Of a stretch of DNA of 64,000 nucleotides, positions 34,878 to 42,916 are shown piece after piece. The notes under the pieces were generated by a model. The model did no database searches and was not told the DNA's origin. It worked only from the letters and a program-made list of their open reading frames with translations. Position 1 is the first letter of the stretch. The number at the start of each line of letters is the position of its first letter. This DNA comes from Geomonas oryzae. GTDB taxonomy: Bacteria > Desulfobacterota > Desulfuromonadia > Geobacterales > Geobacteraceae. The position numbers and the translations under genes were made by a program. Location of the stretch: positions 1 through 64,000 of the forward strand of contig NZ_RAHW01000009.1 of the NCBI RefSeq assembly GCF_004117875.1, written 5' to 3'.

Positions 34878-35730
34878 CTCTTGACTTATTTAGTATATCA
34901 ATCAGGACTGAAGCCATAGAATCTGGAGAAACTTCGTTGCTTGATCCATTAGAGGGTGGTACGTCTATGGTTTTAATGCTGTCGCGACTGTAAAATTTCC
35001 TTTTAACTCCCTGCAACATCCTTACAATTTTCCACTCTCCTTCTCCCTCAGAAATGTAATCTATGTAATCGTTAGTAGGTTGAACTGGTACCGACAAATT
35101 ACCAGCATCGTTCTTTAAAGTAATAGTTATCGTGTCTTGAGTAAAAAGCATTTTTAAAGCTGCTAATGACGCCCTTGCGGTCAAATTTGCATCCAATAAA
35201 TTTGGAGATAGGAGTTTTAGCTCTAAAGCATAAATACGTTCACTTTCATCGACTATATTCCAAAATAAATGTTTGTTAGTTATACCTTTAATAAACACTT
35301 TACAGTTGTATTTATCAGAAATTATTCTATTGAGTCCGAACGACATAATGGACATTATACTTCCAATATCAGCAAAAGAAACCTTCTTTTCAATTAAAAT
35401 ATGCTGAGATTCGCAATCGATTAAGCAATTAAGTGGTATCCAGTTGTCATGAGAATCACTTTTTATATCACCTGGTTCATATTCACCTAAGTCGACTTTC
35501 TTAAGTTTTGCAAATTTACCAAGGAGGAATCTGCTATTACCTTGTATATGCTGGAATCCGACAAAACTATATTGCACTCCCCAATACCTAAAAAAAACGT
35601 CTGCACCAGCATTTGTGAGTGCACCACATATCGCATAACCTTTTGGCGTAGGCAATGGTTCAGCAAAGAGTCTTGCTTGCCCTTCTTCAACCAAGGTATA
35701 TCTTAGGACATAAAATACTTTTACGTTCAT
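34864..35730 (-). CDS. cytosolic protein of unknown function, first gene of the pair
   Basis: 288 residues starting MNVKVFYVLRYTLVEEGQARL, without signal peptide or membrane segments. Alternating strands and a helix-rich centre are followed by ALELKLLSPNLLDANLTARASLAALK and a final serine-rich tail PPSNGSSNEVSPDS. The layout vaguely recalls DUF4747/KwaB-like proteins of phage-defence loci, from memory only. GGAGG lies five bases before the ATG at 35730. The downstream membrane protein overlaps its end. AT-rich codon use and a neighbouring toxin-antitoxin pair and IS element suggest horizontal transfer. Confidence 0.6.
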   Translation of the reverse strand: MNVKVFYVLRYTLVEEGQARLFAEPLPTPKGYAICGALTNAGADVFFRYWGVQYSFVGFQHIQGNSRFLLGKFAKLKKVDLGEYEPGDIKSDSHDNWIPLNCLIDCESQHILIEKKVSFADIGSIMSIMSFGLNRIISDKYNCKVFIKGITNKHLFWNIVDESERIYALELKLLSPNLLDANLTARASLAALKMLFTQDTITITLKNDAGNLSVPVQPTNDYIDYISEGEGEWKIVRMLQGVKRKFYSRDSIKTIDVPPSNGSSNEVSPDSMASVLIDILNKSRDEDG

Positions 35731-35848
35731 AGGTACCTCCAACCTGAGTTCATCGGAAGGATTACTGCTGACCTGCGCAGCCCCTTAACCAACCATGTCC
35801 ATCAATCTTATACCGGTCCCCACCTACTCCTTAGCTTCTTCTAGCCTC

Positions 35849-38356
35849 TTACGCCTTCGGCAACGCCGCCTGCTTGTTCATCAAGGCGGCGAGATCGACT
35901 CCAGGTAACACCCGGCTCAACTGCCCCATCAAACCGTCGCCTGCACTAGCGCCGCCGGTGACTAGGACGTCGGGAACGATCTTGATCTTCCCTTCCTGGA
36001 TGGCGGCGGCGATCAGTTCGACGATCTTGATCTGCTTGATGGCTTCTTCGCCGATGGCTTCCTGCTGCTTGTTGTAGGCCTGCGCGGTGGCTTCACCGAT
36101 GGCGGCGATCTTGGACGCTTCGCCATCGCCTATCGCTTTTAACCGCTTACCTTCACCGGCCCCTTCCAGCGCCTTGGACTCGGCGTTGCCTTCGGCCAAC
36201 GTGATCATCTCGGCTTTCTTCTGGGTGGCGACCTTCACGGCGATCTCGGAGGCGACAAGGGTCGGCTGCTGGTCGGCGGTGGCGCGCATCTTCTCCATCT
36301 CGGTCCGCTCGGCCTGACTCTTCTGCTCCATCTTGTACATCTCCTGCTGCTGCTCGGCGATGATCCGCTTTGTCTGTGTCTGCATCAGATCCTCGGGAAG
36401 CTTGATCTGGCAGATCAGCACGGAGACGCACTCGACGTGGTACTTCTCCAGGTCGGTCCGCGCCCTGGATTCGGCCTTCGCCTGCTCTTCGGAACGGCTC
36501 TGCAGGAAGTTCATCGCGGAGGCGGTGGAAGCCTGGTTGCGGAAGGAGGAGTCGATCATCGGGTGAATGACGTGCTGGATGAGGTTGTCTATCGATCCGA
36601 CCTTGGCGACCATGTACGGCGCCTGGTCCGGACGGACGCGGATGACCACCTTGACGGAGACCTGGATCGGGAAACCGTCCTTGGAGATGACGGTCAACTG
36701 GTCGAAACGTGTGTCTTCCTGATCATCCCAGTCGATGGTGATGTTGGTGGTGTCTATGATGTACGCCATGAAGGCGCGGCGGTTGAGATAGTAGCGTCCC
36801 GGTCCGGCGACTTCCTCCTGAATGCCGCGGAACCCCTTCGGTACGACGTACTTCTCCTTCCCCTCTTCTTCCGAGGCGCCGGTCTGGGAAGAACCGAGGC
36901 GTTTCTTCATTTCCTCGGTCGGGTCTTCTCCCACGTTGGAGACGATGACGCCGACCTGTCCGCGCTCGACCACTGCAACGTCGTCTATGGCGACGCTGAA
37001 CATAAGCGGGTTGATGTAATAGGTTCCCGGTCGCAACACGTCCAGCTGCGGGCCGCGCTGCCCGTGTTTCAAGAGGAAGGCGGAACCGTCCTGGTAGTCG
37101 TTGTGGCCGGTGATCGGGGAGGCAACGTATTCGCGCTCCGGCAGCGGAATGCCGTCCAGGGCGGTCACAAGGCCGATCTTGTTCGCCTCGACCACCGCTG
37201 CCTGCGCGACTTGGATATTGAACAGGTTCAGGTTGATACGGTAGGTACCCGGGAGCAGCACGTCGATCTGGGGTCCCTTTTGTCCGCCGTTTTTGAGGAA
37301 GGCCTCGCCGTTTTCATAGTTGGAGTGTCCCGGCACGCTCTGCGCGAGAAGTCGTCCCATGGGAATGGGTGCACCGTCCTGGGCGGTGACCATGCCGACC
37401 TCGCCTTTCGCGATTATGACTGCCTCGGCCTTGGTCACCTTGAAAAGGTTCGGATGAATACGATAGACGCCCGGCGGCAGGATCTCGGTCTGAGGGCCCT
37501 TCTGGCCGCCGTTCACGATGAAATCCTGGCCGGACTGGAAGGAGTTGTGCCCGGAGACAACGGAAGCAAAGATGCGTCCGGCAGGGATGGCCGAACCGTC
37601 CGCTGATTCCACCAGGCCGATCTCCCCGTCGCCGATCTTGGTTGCGGAGCTCTTGGTCACCTTGAAGAGGTACGGGTTGATGCGGTAATTGCCGGGAGGG
37701 ATGATCTCGATCTGTGGGCCTTTCTGTCCGCCGTTATTGATGAACGCTTCGCCGTTTTGGAAAGAGCTGTGTCCTTCTACGGCCTGGGCGAAGATCCTGC
37801 CCTCAGGTATGGCGACACCATCCACCGACTCTACGATGCCGATCTCGAAGTCCTTGATCTCGGTGACGTTCCCCTTGGTCAGTTTGAAGAGATACGGGTT
37901 GATGCGGTACTTGCCCGGAGGGAGTACCTCGATCTGCGGCCCCTTCTGGCCGCCGTTTCTGATGAAGGCTTCGCCGTCCTGGAACGAGTTATGACCGGCG
38001 ACGACGGCGGCGAAGATGCGCCCGGACGGGATGGAGGTGCCGTCGACCGATTCGATCAGGCCGATTTCGTTTTCCAGTATCTCGGTGAAGACGCTTTTCG
38101 TCGCCTTGTAGATGAAAGGAATGAGAAAGTGCAGTCCCGGTCCGAGGGTGCGGGCCTGGATGCCGACTTCATTTCCGAGCGCCACGACGCGCCCCTGCGG
38201 CATCTTGCTGCCGAACCAGCGCCGCTCGATGAGGGCGATCTCGTTGCCCCCGACGATCACCACCGAGTTCCAGAGCAGTATGACTACGGCGGCAAAGGCA
38301 AGAAGGTAGAGATAGTGGTTACCAATCCAGATGAAGATATTTGCGGGGTCTGACAT
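35849..38356 (-). CDS. membrane-anchored SPFH (flotillin/vault-like) protein with 74-residue repeats
   Basis: 835 residues. An N-terminal helix (about 15-36) anchors the protein. Five tandem units follow whose GGQKGPQ-type motifs start at residues 135, 209, 283, 357 and 431 (the last reads HGQRGPQ), an exact 74-residue period; each continues P-G-x-Y-x-I-N-x-x-L-F and carries a GHNSFQ-like turn. Degenerate units flank them (GPGLHFLIP near 72-80 and GPGRYYLNRRAF near 518-529). An SPFH/band-7 domain (about 535-650) and a long coiled coil with repeated A, E and K lead to a glycine-containing tail. The order of repeats, shoulder and helix resembles the major vault protein, but with a membrane anchor. 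Function is unknown; large oligomeric rings or cages at the membrane are likely. Confidence 0.82.
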   Translation of the reverse strand: MSDPANIFIWIGNHYLYLLAFAAVVILLWNSVVIVGGNEIALIERRWFGSKMPQGRVVALGNEVGIQARTLGPGLHFLIPFIYKATKSVFTEILENEIGLIESVDGTSIPSGRIFAAVVAGHNSFQDGEAFIRNGGQKGPQIEVLPPGKYRINPYLFKLTKGNVTEIKDFEIGIVESVDGVAIPEGRIFAQAVEGHSSFQNGEAFINNGGQKGPQIEIIPPGNYRINPYLFKVTKSSATKIGDGEIGLVESADGSAIPAGRIFASVVSGHNSFQSGQDFIVNGGQKGPQTEILPPGVYRIHPNLFKVTKAEAVIIAKGEVGMVTAQDGAPIPMGRLLAQSVPGHSNYENGEAFLKNGGQKGPQIDVLLPGTYRINLNLFNIQVAQAAVVEANKIGLVTALDGIPLPEREYVASPITGHNDYQDGSAFLLKHGQRGPQLDVLRPGTYYINPLMFSVAIDDVAVVERGQVGVIVSNVGEDPTEEMKKRLGSSQTGASEEEGKEKYVVPKGFRGIQEEVAGPGRYYLNRRAFMAYIIDTTNITIDWDDQEDTRFDQLTVISKDGFPIQVSVKVVIRVRPDQAPYMVAKVGSIDNLIQHVIHPMIDSSFRNQASTASAMNFLQSRSEEQAKAESRARTDLEKYHVECVSVLICQIKLPEDLMQTQTKRIIAEQQQEMYKMEQKSQAERTEMEKMRATADQQPTLVASEIAVKVATQKKAEMITLAEGNAESKALEGAGEGKRLKAIGDGEASKIAAIGEATAQAYNKQQEAIGEEAIKQIKIVELIAAAIQEGKIKIVPDVLVTGGASAGDGLMGQLSRVLPGVDLAALMNKQAALPKA

Positions 38357-38407
38357 GGCGCCTCCTAGAAGTGCGGTGCGTTAGGAACAAATAAATATAA
38401 ATCCATT

Positions 38408-38447
38408 AAAAAAGCCGCCAGTGCTTGTGGTTCGCACTGGCGGCTTG
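38408..38447 (-). terminator. rho-independent terminator after hicBA
   Basis: On the minus strand the 13-bp stem AAGCCGCCAGTGC/GCACTGGCGGCTT is followed by a T run. It lies between the hicA remnant and the SPFH gene. Confidence 0.85.
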
Positions 38448-38594
38448 AAATTGTGACAATCTGCCTCTTCCTATAGTCATGCTGACCTATTAGCAGGATT
38501 TGGAGCGACAATATTTATACGCTCATTTGAACCGTTTGGTCAATGAGAATGGATCAACATGCGATATTTCTGATTGAAGCGTGTTGGATTCATT

Positions 38595-38833
38595 TTACGA
38601 AAAAAGGATTTCCAGCAGATTTTCACGCGTCAGTTTGTGGTGGGATTCGATATCGGAGAGGATGGCGGCAAGCGTGCCGACGTTGAGAGGAATATGGGCG
38701 GTGTAATATGATGCTCGCCGTCTGCGGTTGTTGAAAGGCGGATATGACTGCCTGTCTGGTGGGTAATCGTATAACCCAATTTGCGAAGAGCTTTTGCTAG
38801 GTCATAGCCGGTGATATCACGCGGCAGTTTCAT
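38595..38833 (-). pseudogene. hicA: hicA toxin gene with a frameshift
   Basis: The first frame reads MKLPRDITGYDLAKALRKLGYTITHQTGSHIRLSTT and then GEHHIT, the HicA double-stranded-RNA-binding-like fold with the catalytic histidine in GSHIRL. After HHITPP the frame goes wrong; the proper ending PLNVGTLAAILSDIES and HKLTRENLLEILFS continues in another frame and stops at 38595-38597. A single missing base around 38680 explains this. The toxin is therefore truncated or lost unless the base is a sequencing error. Its start overlaps the hicB stop by four bases (ATGA). Confidence 0.82.
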
Positions 38834-39036
38834 ACAGCCAAGACTTCTTCATGGACAAAATGCAGGCGGATCATCTTTGGTGCCGCACCTGCGTCGAAGT
38901 GGCACAGGACCGCATCTCGCACATTAGTATGGAGTTCTTCAAGGGTGTCAGCCTCGGTAAATATTGATTCGCCAAGAGCCTTGGCGACATACCCACCTTC
39001 CGGCGCACTCTCTACAACAAACAAGATCTCATTCAT
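38830..39036 (-). CDS. hicB: HicB-type antitoxin, short form
   Basis: 68 residues starting MNEILFVVESAPEGGYVAKAL, with EADTLEELHTNVRDAVLCHF, the typical partial RNase-H-like HicB fold. No C-terminal DNA-binding domain is present, as in the short HicB class often mislabelled as a 2-oxoisovalerate dehydrogenase. The start at 39036, after GAGGT, is preferred over 39105. It precedes hicA with an ATGA overlap, so the antitoxin is made first. Confidence 0.8.
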   Translation of the reverse strand: MNEILFVVESAPEGGYVAKALGESIFTEADTLEELHTNVRDAVLCHFDAGAAPKMIRLHFVHEEVLAV

Positions 39037-39188
39037 AGTCAGCACCTCTCGAGGAAATATATCAAAGAGCGGAGTAAGACGCAACACGAGCGAAGAGAAC
39101 TCCAAGGTGCTGAAGATAGATGAGACAATGCTAAATATGAGCGGAACGTTTCTTTCTGCTTAGCCACCTTTCCAAAGCACTAAGGGGA

Positions 39189-39216
39189 CAGGCGCCCGGT
39201 GGAAACCGGGCGCCTG
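39189..39216. repeat. perfect 12-bp hairpin
   Basis: CAGGCGCCCGGT and ACCGGGCGCCTG flank a four-base ggaa loop. No T run follows on either strand. It lies between hicB and the tRNA-Met terminator; it could be a REP-type hairpin or part of the hicBA regulatory region. Confidence 0.6.
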
Positions 39217-39226
39217 GCGTACAAAG

Positions 39227-39263
39227 CAAAAGAGCCTTCCGGCGTTAACCGAAAGGCTCTTTC
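39227..39263 (-). terminator. terminator after tRNA-Met
   Basis: On the minus strand AAAGAGCCTTTCGG pairs with CCGGAAGGCTCTTTT around a short loop, a few bases past the tRNA. Confidence 0.75.
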
Positions 39264-39268
39264 TTGTA

Positions 39269-39345
39269 TGGTGGCGGTGCAGGGACTTGAACCCCGGACA
39301 ACACGGATATGAGCCGTGTGCTCTAACCAGCTGAGCTACACCGCC
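39269..39345 (-). tRNA. tRNA with anticodon CAT (elongator Met, or Ile2)
   Basis: 77 bases with encoded CCA. The acceptor GGCGGTG pairs with CACCGCC, the anticodon stem CACGG/CCGTG holds loop CTCATAT, and the T arm has GGTTCAAGT. A CAT anticodon outside an initiator-like body means elongator Met or, if the C is modified to lysidine, Ile2; I cannot separate the two by eye. Confidence 0.9.
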
Positions 39346-39420
39346 AAGCTCTTATTTGTAATGATGTCAACTACCTGCTGTTCTCTCGCAACGTTTACTG
39401 CCGCGCCTCAAGAGACACTC

Positions 39421-39449
39421 TTTATAGTCTAGAGCGCCTTCGTTGTCAA
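39421..39449 (-). promoter_or_regulatory. sigma-70 promoter for tRNA-Met
   Basis: On the minus strand a perfect TTGACA and a TATAAA are separated by 17 bases, about 75 bases before the tRNA. Confidence 0.75.
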
Positions 39450-39504
39450 TAAAAAATAGCGCTAAAACTTTCTCATGCTGCATCGGCATCACTGCAGCAA
39501 GGAT

Positions 39505-40167
39505 TTACTTCAGTATGTCCAGAAGCTCGACCTCGAATACCAGTGTCGCATTGGCGGGAATCATCCCGGAACCCTGCTCACCGTATGCCAGTTCGGGAGG
39601 ACAGACGAGTTGTGCCTTGCCGCCGACCTTCATCTTCTGCACGCCCTCGGTCCAGCACTTGATGACTTGGTTTAACCCGAACTCGACCGGACGGCCGGCA
39701 GCGTAGGAGCTGTCAAATTCCTTGCCGTCGATGAGGGTGCCACGGTAGTTGACTTTCACCTTGTCGGTAGCTGAGGGACTAGCTCCGGTCCCTTCCTTGA
39801 TGGACTTGTAAACGAGCCCGGAAGCGGTTTTGACCGCACCTTTCTCGCTTGCGGCCTTCTCGACGAATTCCTTGGACTTGGCGGCAAGACGATCGCCCTG
39901 TGCGGCACGACGCGCCATGGCAAGCTGCTGGATTTTCGCCTTGTAAGGCTCGATATCGAAGTCCGGCTTTTTCCCGGCGATACCGTCCTTAACACCTTTC
40001 AGCACATGGTCCAGTTCATCCGGCGTCATGTCGAAGATGGCCAACTGGCGTGCCATTACCTGGCCTACGGCGTAAAGGGTCTTTTGATCTTCGGCTTTCT
40101 TGTCGTCGGCGGCAAAGGCGGGGACGGCGAGAAGCAATAACAGCGCGGCTGCAATGAGTCTGGTCAT
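39505..40167 (-). CDS. FKBP-type peptidyl-prolyl isomerase, exported (Mip/FkpA-like)
   Basis: 220 residues. A signal peptide (MTRLIAAALLLLLAVPAFA) is followed by an N-terminal helical dimerisation domain (to about 115) and a C-terminal FKBP domain with VKVNYRGTLIDGKEFDSSYAAGRPVEF, QVIKCWTEGVQKMKVGGKAQLVCPPELAYGEQG and FEVELLDI, all active-site landmarks. This is the FkpA/Mip layout; it assists folding of periplasmic or outer-membrane proteins. AGGAGG precedes the ATG at 40167, preferred over 40200. Confidence 0.92.
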   Translation of the reverse strand: MTRLIAAALLLLLAVPAFAADDKKAEDQKTLYAVGQVMARQLAIFDMTPDELDHVLKGVKDGIAGKKPDFDIEPYKAKIQQLAMARRAAQGDRLAAKSKEFVEKAASEKGAVKTASGLVYKSIKEGTGASPSATDKVKVNYRGTLIDGKEFDSSYAAGRPVEFGLNQVIKCWTEGVQKMKVGGKAQLVCPPELAYGEQGSGMIPANATLVFEVELLDILK

Positions 40168-40207
40168 GTTTTTTCCTCCTGAGATTGGATGGTATGCCAT
40201 CTAAAAG

Positions 40208-40243
40208 CAAATCCCCCCTGCCCCCCCTTCGCAAAGGGGGGAA
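40208..40243. repeat. dispersed G/C-rich palindromic repeat
   Basis: aaatcccccctgcccccc is followed by ttcgcaaaggggggaacg, the inverse orientation of the copies at 0.13 and 20.13 kb. It lies just upstream of the FKBP gene. Confidence 0.65.
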
Positions 40244-40293
40244 CGTGAGGCAACGGTCTCAGCAAAATATCTAGTTACGGGTACTTTTGGACC

Positions 40294-40322
40294 AAAAAAA
40301 GCACCCCTGGGGGTGCTTTTTT
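40294..40322. terminator. bidirectional rho-independent terminator
   Basis: AAAAAAGCACCCC and GGGGTGCTTTTTT pair perfectly around a two-base loop, with A and T runs on both sides. It ends the mucR transcript on the minus strand. Confidence 0.9.
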
Positions 40323-40340
40323 ACAGACGTTTGACTCGGC

Positions 40341-40874
40341 CTACTTCTTTGCCTTGGGGGCCGCCTTCGCTTTGGGGGCTTTGGCCTTGGCAGCAGGGGC
40401 CTTGGGGGCCTTCGCGGCTTTCGCAGGCTTGGCTACGGTCTCTTTCTTCGCCTCGATGTTGGCCATGCGCACTTCCCGCGCCTTGGCGAGGTTGTCGGCC
40501 AGACCGCGGTCCTGCGCCATCTTGCGACGGGACTCGGAGTAGCTCTTCGCAGACAAGGCCTGTTTGCTCGGAATGCCGAACTGCTTCTTGTAGGCGCCGG
40601 GCTTCATGCCGTGTGCCGTGCTCAGGTGACGCGCGAGGGTCTTGAACCCGCCTTTGCCACAAACAAGGCAGACCACTTCGTTCTTCTTGAAGGCTTCTTT
40701 GATGGAGAGTGAAGATTTTGTCTCTTCGACGCCTTCCACGCCCTGTCCTGCTTCAAGATTCTTCAGCGCAGCGTGAACTTTGGCTATTTCCGCGAGAAGC
40801 TCGTCCGATGTCATCGGCGTGCTGGAGGCATGCGATGCAACGAGTTGTGCAGCTATTTCTACCAAGGTCGCCAT
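40341..40874 (-). CDS. MucR/Ros-family transcriptional regulator with a histone-H1-like tail
   Basis: 177 residues. The N-terminal half has VEIAAQLVASHAS and PMTSDELLAEIAKVHAAL; the zinc finger is CLVCGKGGFKTLARHL with histidines in HLSTAH, followed by GMKPGAYKKQFGIPS, the MucR/Ros signature. From about residue 145 to the end the protein is a run of K, A and P (AKAPKAPAAK units), a basic disordered tail like histone H1, absent from alphaproteobacterial MucR as I remember it. MucR-type proteins bind AT-rich DNA as global or silencing regulators; the tail may add nonspecific DNA affinity. AGGGTGG precedes the ATG. Confidence 0.88.
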   Translation of the reverse strand: MATLVEIAAQLVASHASSTPMTSDELLAEIAKVHAALKNLEAGQGVEGVEETKSSLSIKEAFKKNEVVCLVCGKGGFKTLARHLSTAHGMKPGAYKKQFGIPSKQALSAKSYSESRRKMAQDRGLADNLAKAREVRMANIEAKKETVAKPAKAAKAPKAPAAKAKAPKAKAAPKAKK

Positions 40875-40907
40875 TTACCACCCTCCTTCAAAGTTATAGT
40901 TAGGTGA

Positions 40908-40935
40908 TTAATAGCAGAGACGGAGATATTGTCAA
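40908..40935 (-). promoter_or_regulatory. promoter of the MucR-family gene
   Basis: On the minus strand TTGACA and TATTAA are separated by 16 bases, 34 bases before the start codon, in AT-rich DNA that could itself be a target of the regulator. Confidence 0.65.
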
Positions 40936-41118
40936 TAATAAAGTAAAAATAACGTTGCAGGACTGAGTATACGGATCGACAAAAATGAACAAACTTAATC
41001 GCTGAAGGGATCGACTTGAAATGATAAGGGACGCTGGATCGGAAAGAGCGTTTTTTGAGTCGGCAGGATCATGCCGCCGCCCACCGCCTGCAAAGATCAC
41101 GAAGAAAGAAACTGTACT

Positions 41119-42102
41119 TCACAGATGTGCATAGAATGCAGCCCTTCCGGCACCTAAAAGAGCGGTTTTTTCATTCAGTATGACGTGCACCGGAATAGAC
41201 TGCACCAGGGGACTCAGCCTTCCTTTTGCGGTGAAAGAAAGCATGAATGCGGGTCCTTTCAGCAGGTCGAGAATCTTCGGTGCGATCCCGCCGCCAAGGT
41301 AGACGCCGCCTGTGGCGAGAAACCTGAGGGCGGCGTTGCCCGCCTCGGCTCCGTAGACGGATATGAAGACTTCGAGAGCCTTGCCGCACATCGGGCAACG
41401 CGATTCCAAGGCCGCCTTGGTGATGACCGCGGGCGGATCGCCGGCGCTCATCGCTGCGGCGATGGATTCCTCTTCAGGATAGTAATGTCCATCACGTAGA
41501 AAACGATAGATATCCAGGAGCCCGGGGCCGGACAACACGCGTTCGTAGCTGACCCGGCCGTGCTTAGTCTGCAGGTAAAGAAGGAGTTCCGCTTCCAGTT
41601 CGTTGCGCGCGGCGAAATCGGCGTGTCCCGCTTCGCTGGGAAGCGGATGATGGATCCCTCCCAGGAAGTAGGCGAGCGACTCGCCAAGTCCGGTTCCTGC
41701 CGAGACCACGGCAATGGTGCCGGAAGGATTGGCAACACCTGGGTTGAGGGTGAAGAGGTCCTGCTGTTTCAGCGATGCGATGCCGTAGGTGTTCGCCTCG
41801 AGGTCGTTTATGAGCAGCACGCTTGGGAGTTCCAACGCGGCGGCAAGCTCCTCGCTCTCAATGGTCCAAGGGAGGTTAGGTGTGCGCACCCGTCCCTCGA
41901 TGATGGGACCGGCGATACCGAAACAGGCACGCTCCGCGCTGATGTGATGCTGCGAGGCGAAGTGGCGCACGATATCGATGAGGCTTCCGTGTGCGGCGCT
42001 TTTGTACTGCGCCTCGGCAAGCGTGGTGAGTCCGGCGGGATCGGCCTGGAAGTAGGCAATACGGGTCGAGGTTCCCCCCACGTCTCCTGCGAGAATGAGC
42101 AT
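41119..42102 (-). CDS. glk: glucokinase
   Basis: 327 residues. The phosphate-binding DVGGTSTR lies at 7-14, INDLEANTYG contains the sugar-binding N-D pair, VSAGTGLGES is the second phosphate/adenosine region, and the SEAGHADFAAR stretch has the catalytic-side residues typical of the Glk (PF02685) family rather than ROK kinases. It phosphorylates glucose to glucose 6-phosphate in the cytoplasm. Late GGVYLGGGIAPK is also typical. No sugar uptake system is adjacent; it appears to be a single gene. Confidence 0.92.
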   Translation of the reverse strand: MLILAGDVGGTSTRIAYFQADPAGLTTLAEAQYKSAAHGSLIDIVRHFASQHHISAERACFGIAGPIIEGRVRTPNLPWTIESEELAAALELPSVLLINDLEANTYGIASLKQQDLFTLNPGVANPSGTIAVVSAGTGLGESLAYFLGGIHHPLPSEAGHADFAARNELEAELLLYLQTKHGRVSYERVLSGPGLLDIYRFLRDGHYYPEEESIAAAMSAGDPPAVITKAALESRCPMCGKALEVFISVYGAEAGNAALRFLATGGVYLGGGIAPKILDLLKGPAFMLSFTAKGRLSPLVQSIPVHVILNEKTALLGAGRAAFYAHL

Positions 42103-42169
42103 ATGACCTCCCGGTCACGGCACGGCCGTGTGCCAGCGTTAGCTGTTAATTACCCCCCCCTCAAAAAAA

Positions 42170-42205
42170 CAAATCCCCCCCGTCCCCCCTTCGCAAAGGG
42201 GGGAG
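42170..42205. repeat. dispersed G/C-rich palindromic repeat
   Basis: aaatccccccccgtcccc and ttcgcaaaggggggag form the same element as at 40.2 kb and in the same orientation; both continue with a related g-cgtgagg or gcgcgagg trailer. Confidence 0.65.
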
Positions 42206-42246
42206 CGCGAGGTCACCTGCGTCGCTTCATGGGCAAATCTGTTGCC

Positions 42247-42290
42247 GTTCCCGAAATTCCCTGATGAACCTTCGCATAGGGGGGACGCGA
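42247..42290. repeat. copy of the ISL3-end/repeat junction
   Basis: cccgaaattccctgatgaac then cttcgcataggggggacg matches bases 110-145, where the same series spans the end and stop codon of the ISL3 transposase. No transposase is present here, so it looks like a mobile-element end left behind or a longer form of the dispersed repeat. Confidence 0.55.
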
Positions 42291-42320
42291 GGTCACCTGC
42301 AACGCTTAGTATCTGCGAGG

Positions 42321-42914
42321 TTACTTGGGGATGGCGTCCGCGGCAAGGACGGTTTTCACGATCTCGGCGCTTAGGGCGTTAAGGGCGCGACTCGTCGCGT
42401 CGGCCACGGCATCGTAACCGGGTCCGGTCGTTTTTTCGCGGACCACGGCGCGCCCTACCCTGCTGTCACTTCCCCTGCGCACACTCCAGACGGCCTCGAT
42501 GGTGACCGCTTCACCGGTGACGGCTTCGAGTCTCAGGATATCGACCGGCACTCCGTACTTGGCATCAGTACCGCTACTTTGGCCGTAGGCAAACACGCGG
42601 CCCGAACCGAGTCTGCGCCCCATATCCTGCGCTAAAAGCCTCGGAATTTCCTCTTTCAGCGGTTCGGCCCAGCGGTGCGCTTCCAGAATGTCGACACGGT
42701 TGGGAGCGACGCGCACGACGAGCTGGGGGCGATCCAAAAGTTCCGGCAGCGTTACCGGTCCGACTCTCACCGATAAGGGCTGCGCGGACGACGCTTCCAC
42801 TTCCTGGACAGCCGCCGGAGTCAGTGTGTAAAAGGTGACGCCGGGGGACCTGACGCATCCGGCGCACAGGAGAAAAAATCCAAACAAGACCGGGAGTACG
42901 GAGACGGTGCGCAT
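42321..42914 (-). CDS. pqiC: PqiC-type lipoprotein (ABC-type transport auxiliary, DUF330)
   Basis: 197 residues. A signal with lipobox cysteine (VLFGFFLLCAGC, residue 20) is followed by the PqiC hallmarks: FYTLTPA, VRVGPVTLPELLDRPQLVVRV and a helix HRWAEPLKEEIPRLLAQDMGRRL. In E. coli PqiC anchors the tip of the PqiB tunnel at the outer membrane. It follows pqiB by two bases and completes the operon. Confidence 0.88.
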   Translation of the reverse strand: MRTVSVLPVLFGFFLLCAGCVRSPGVTFYTLTPAAVQEVEASSAQPLSVRVGPVTLPELLDRPQLVVRVAPNRVDILEAHRWAEPLKEEIPRLLAQDMGRRLGSGRVFAYGQSSGTDAKYGVPVDILRLEAVTGEAVTIEAVWSVRRGSDSRVGRAVVREKTTGPGYDAVADATSRALNALSAEIVKTVLAADAIPK

Positions 42915-42916
42915 GG

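Noticed and set aside
34395-35730. Kiwa (KwaA/KwaB) defence system
   Set aside because: A four-helix protein plus soluble partner fits loosely, but the gene order is reversed and I could not confirm the KwaB domain by eye.
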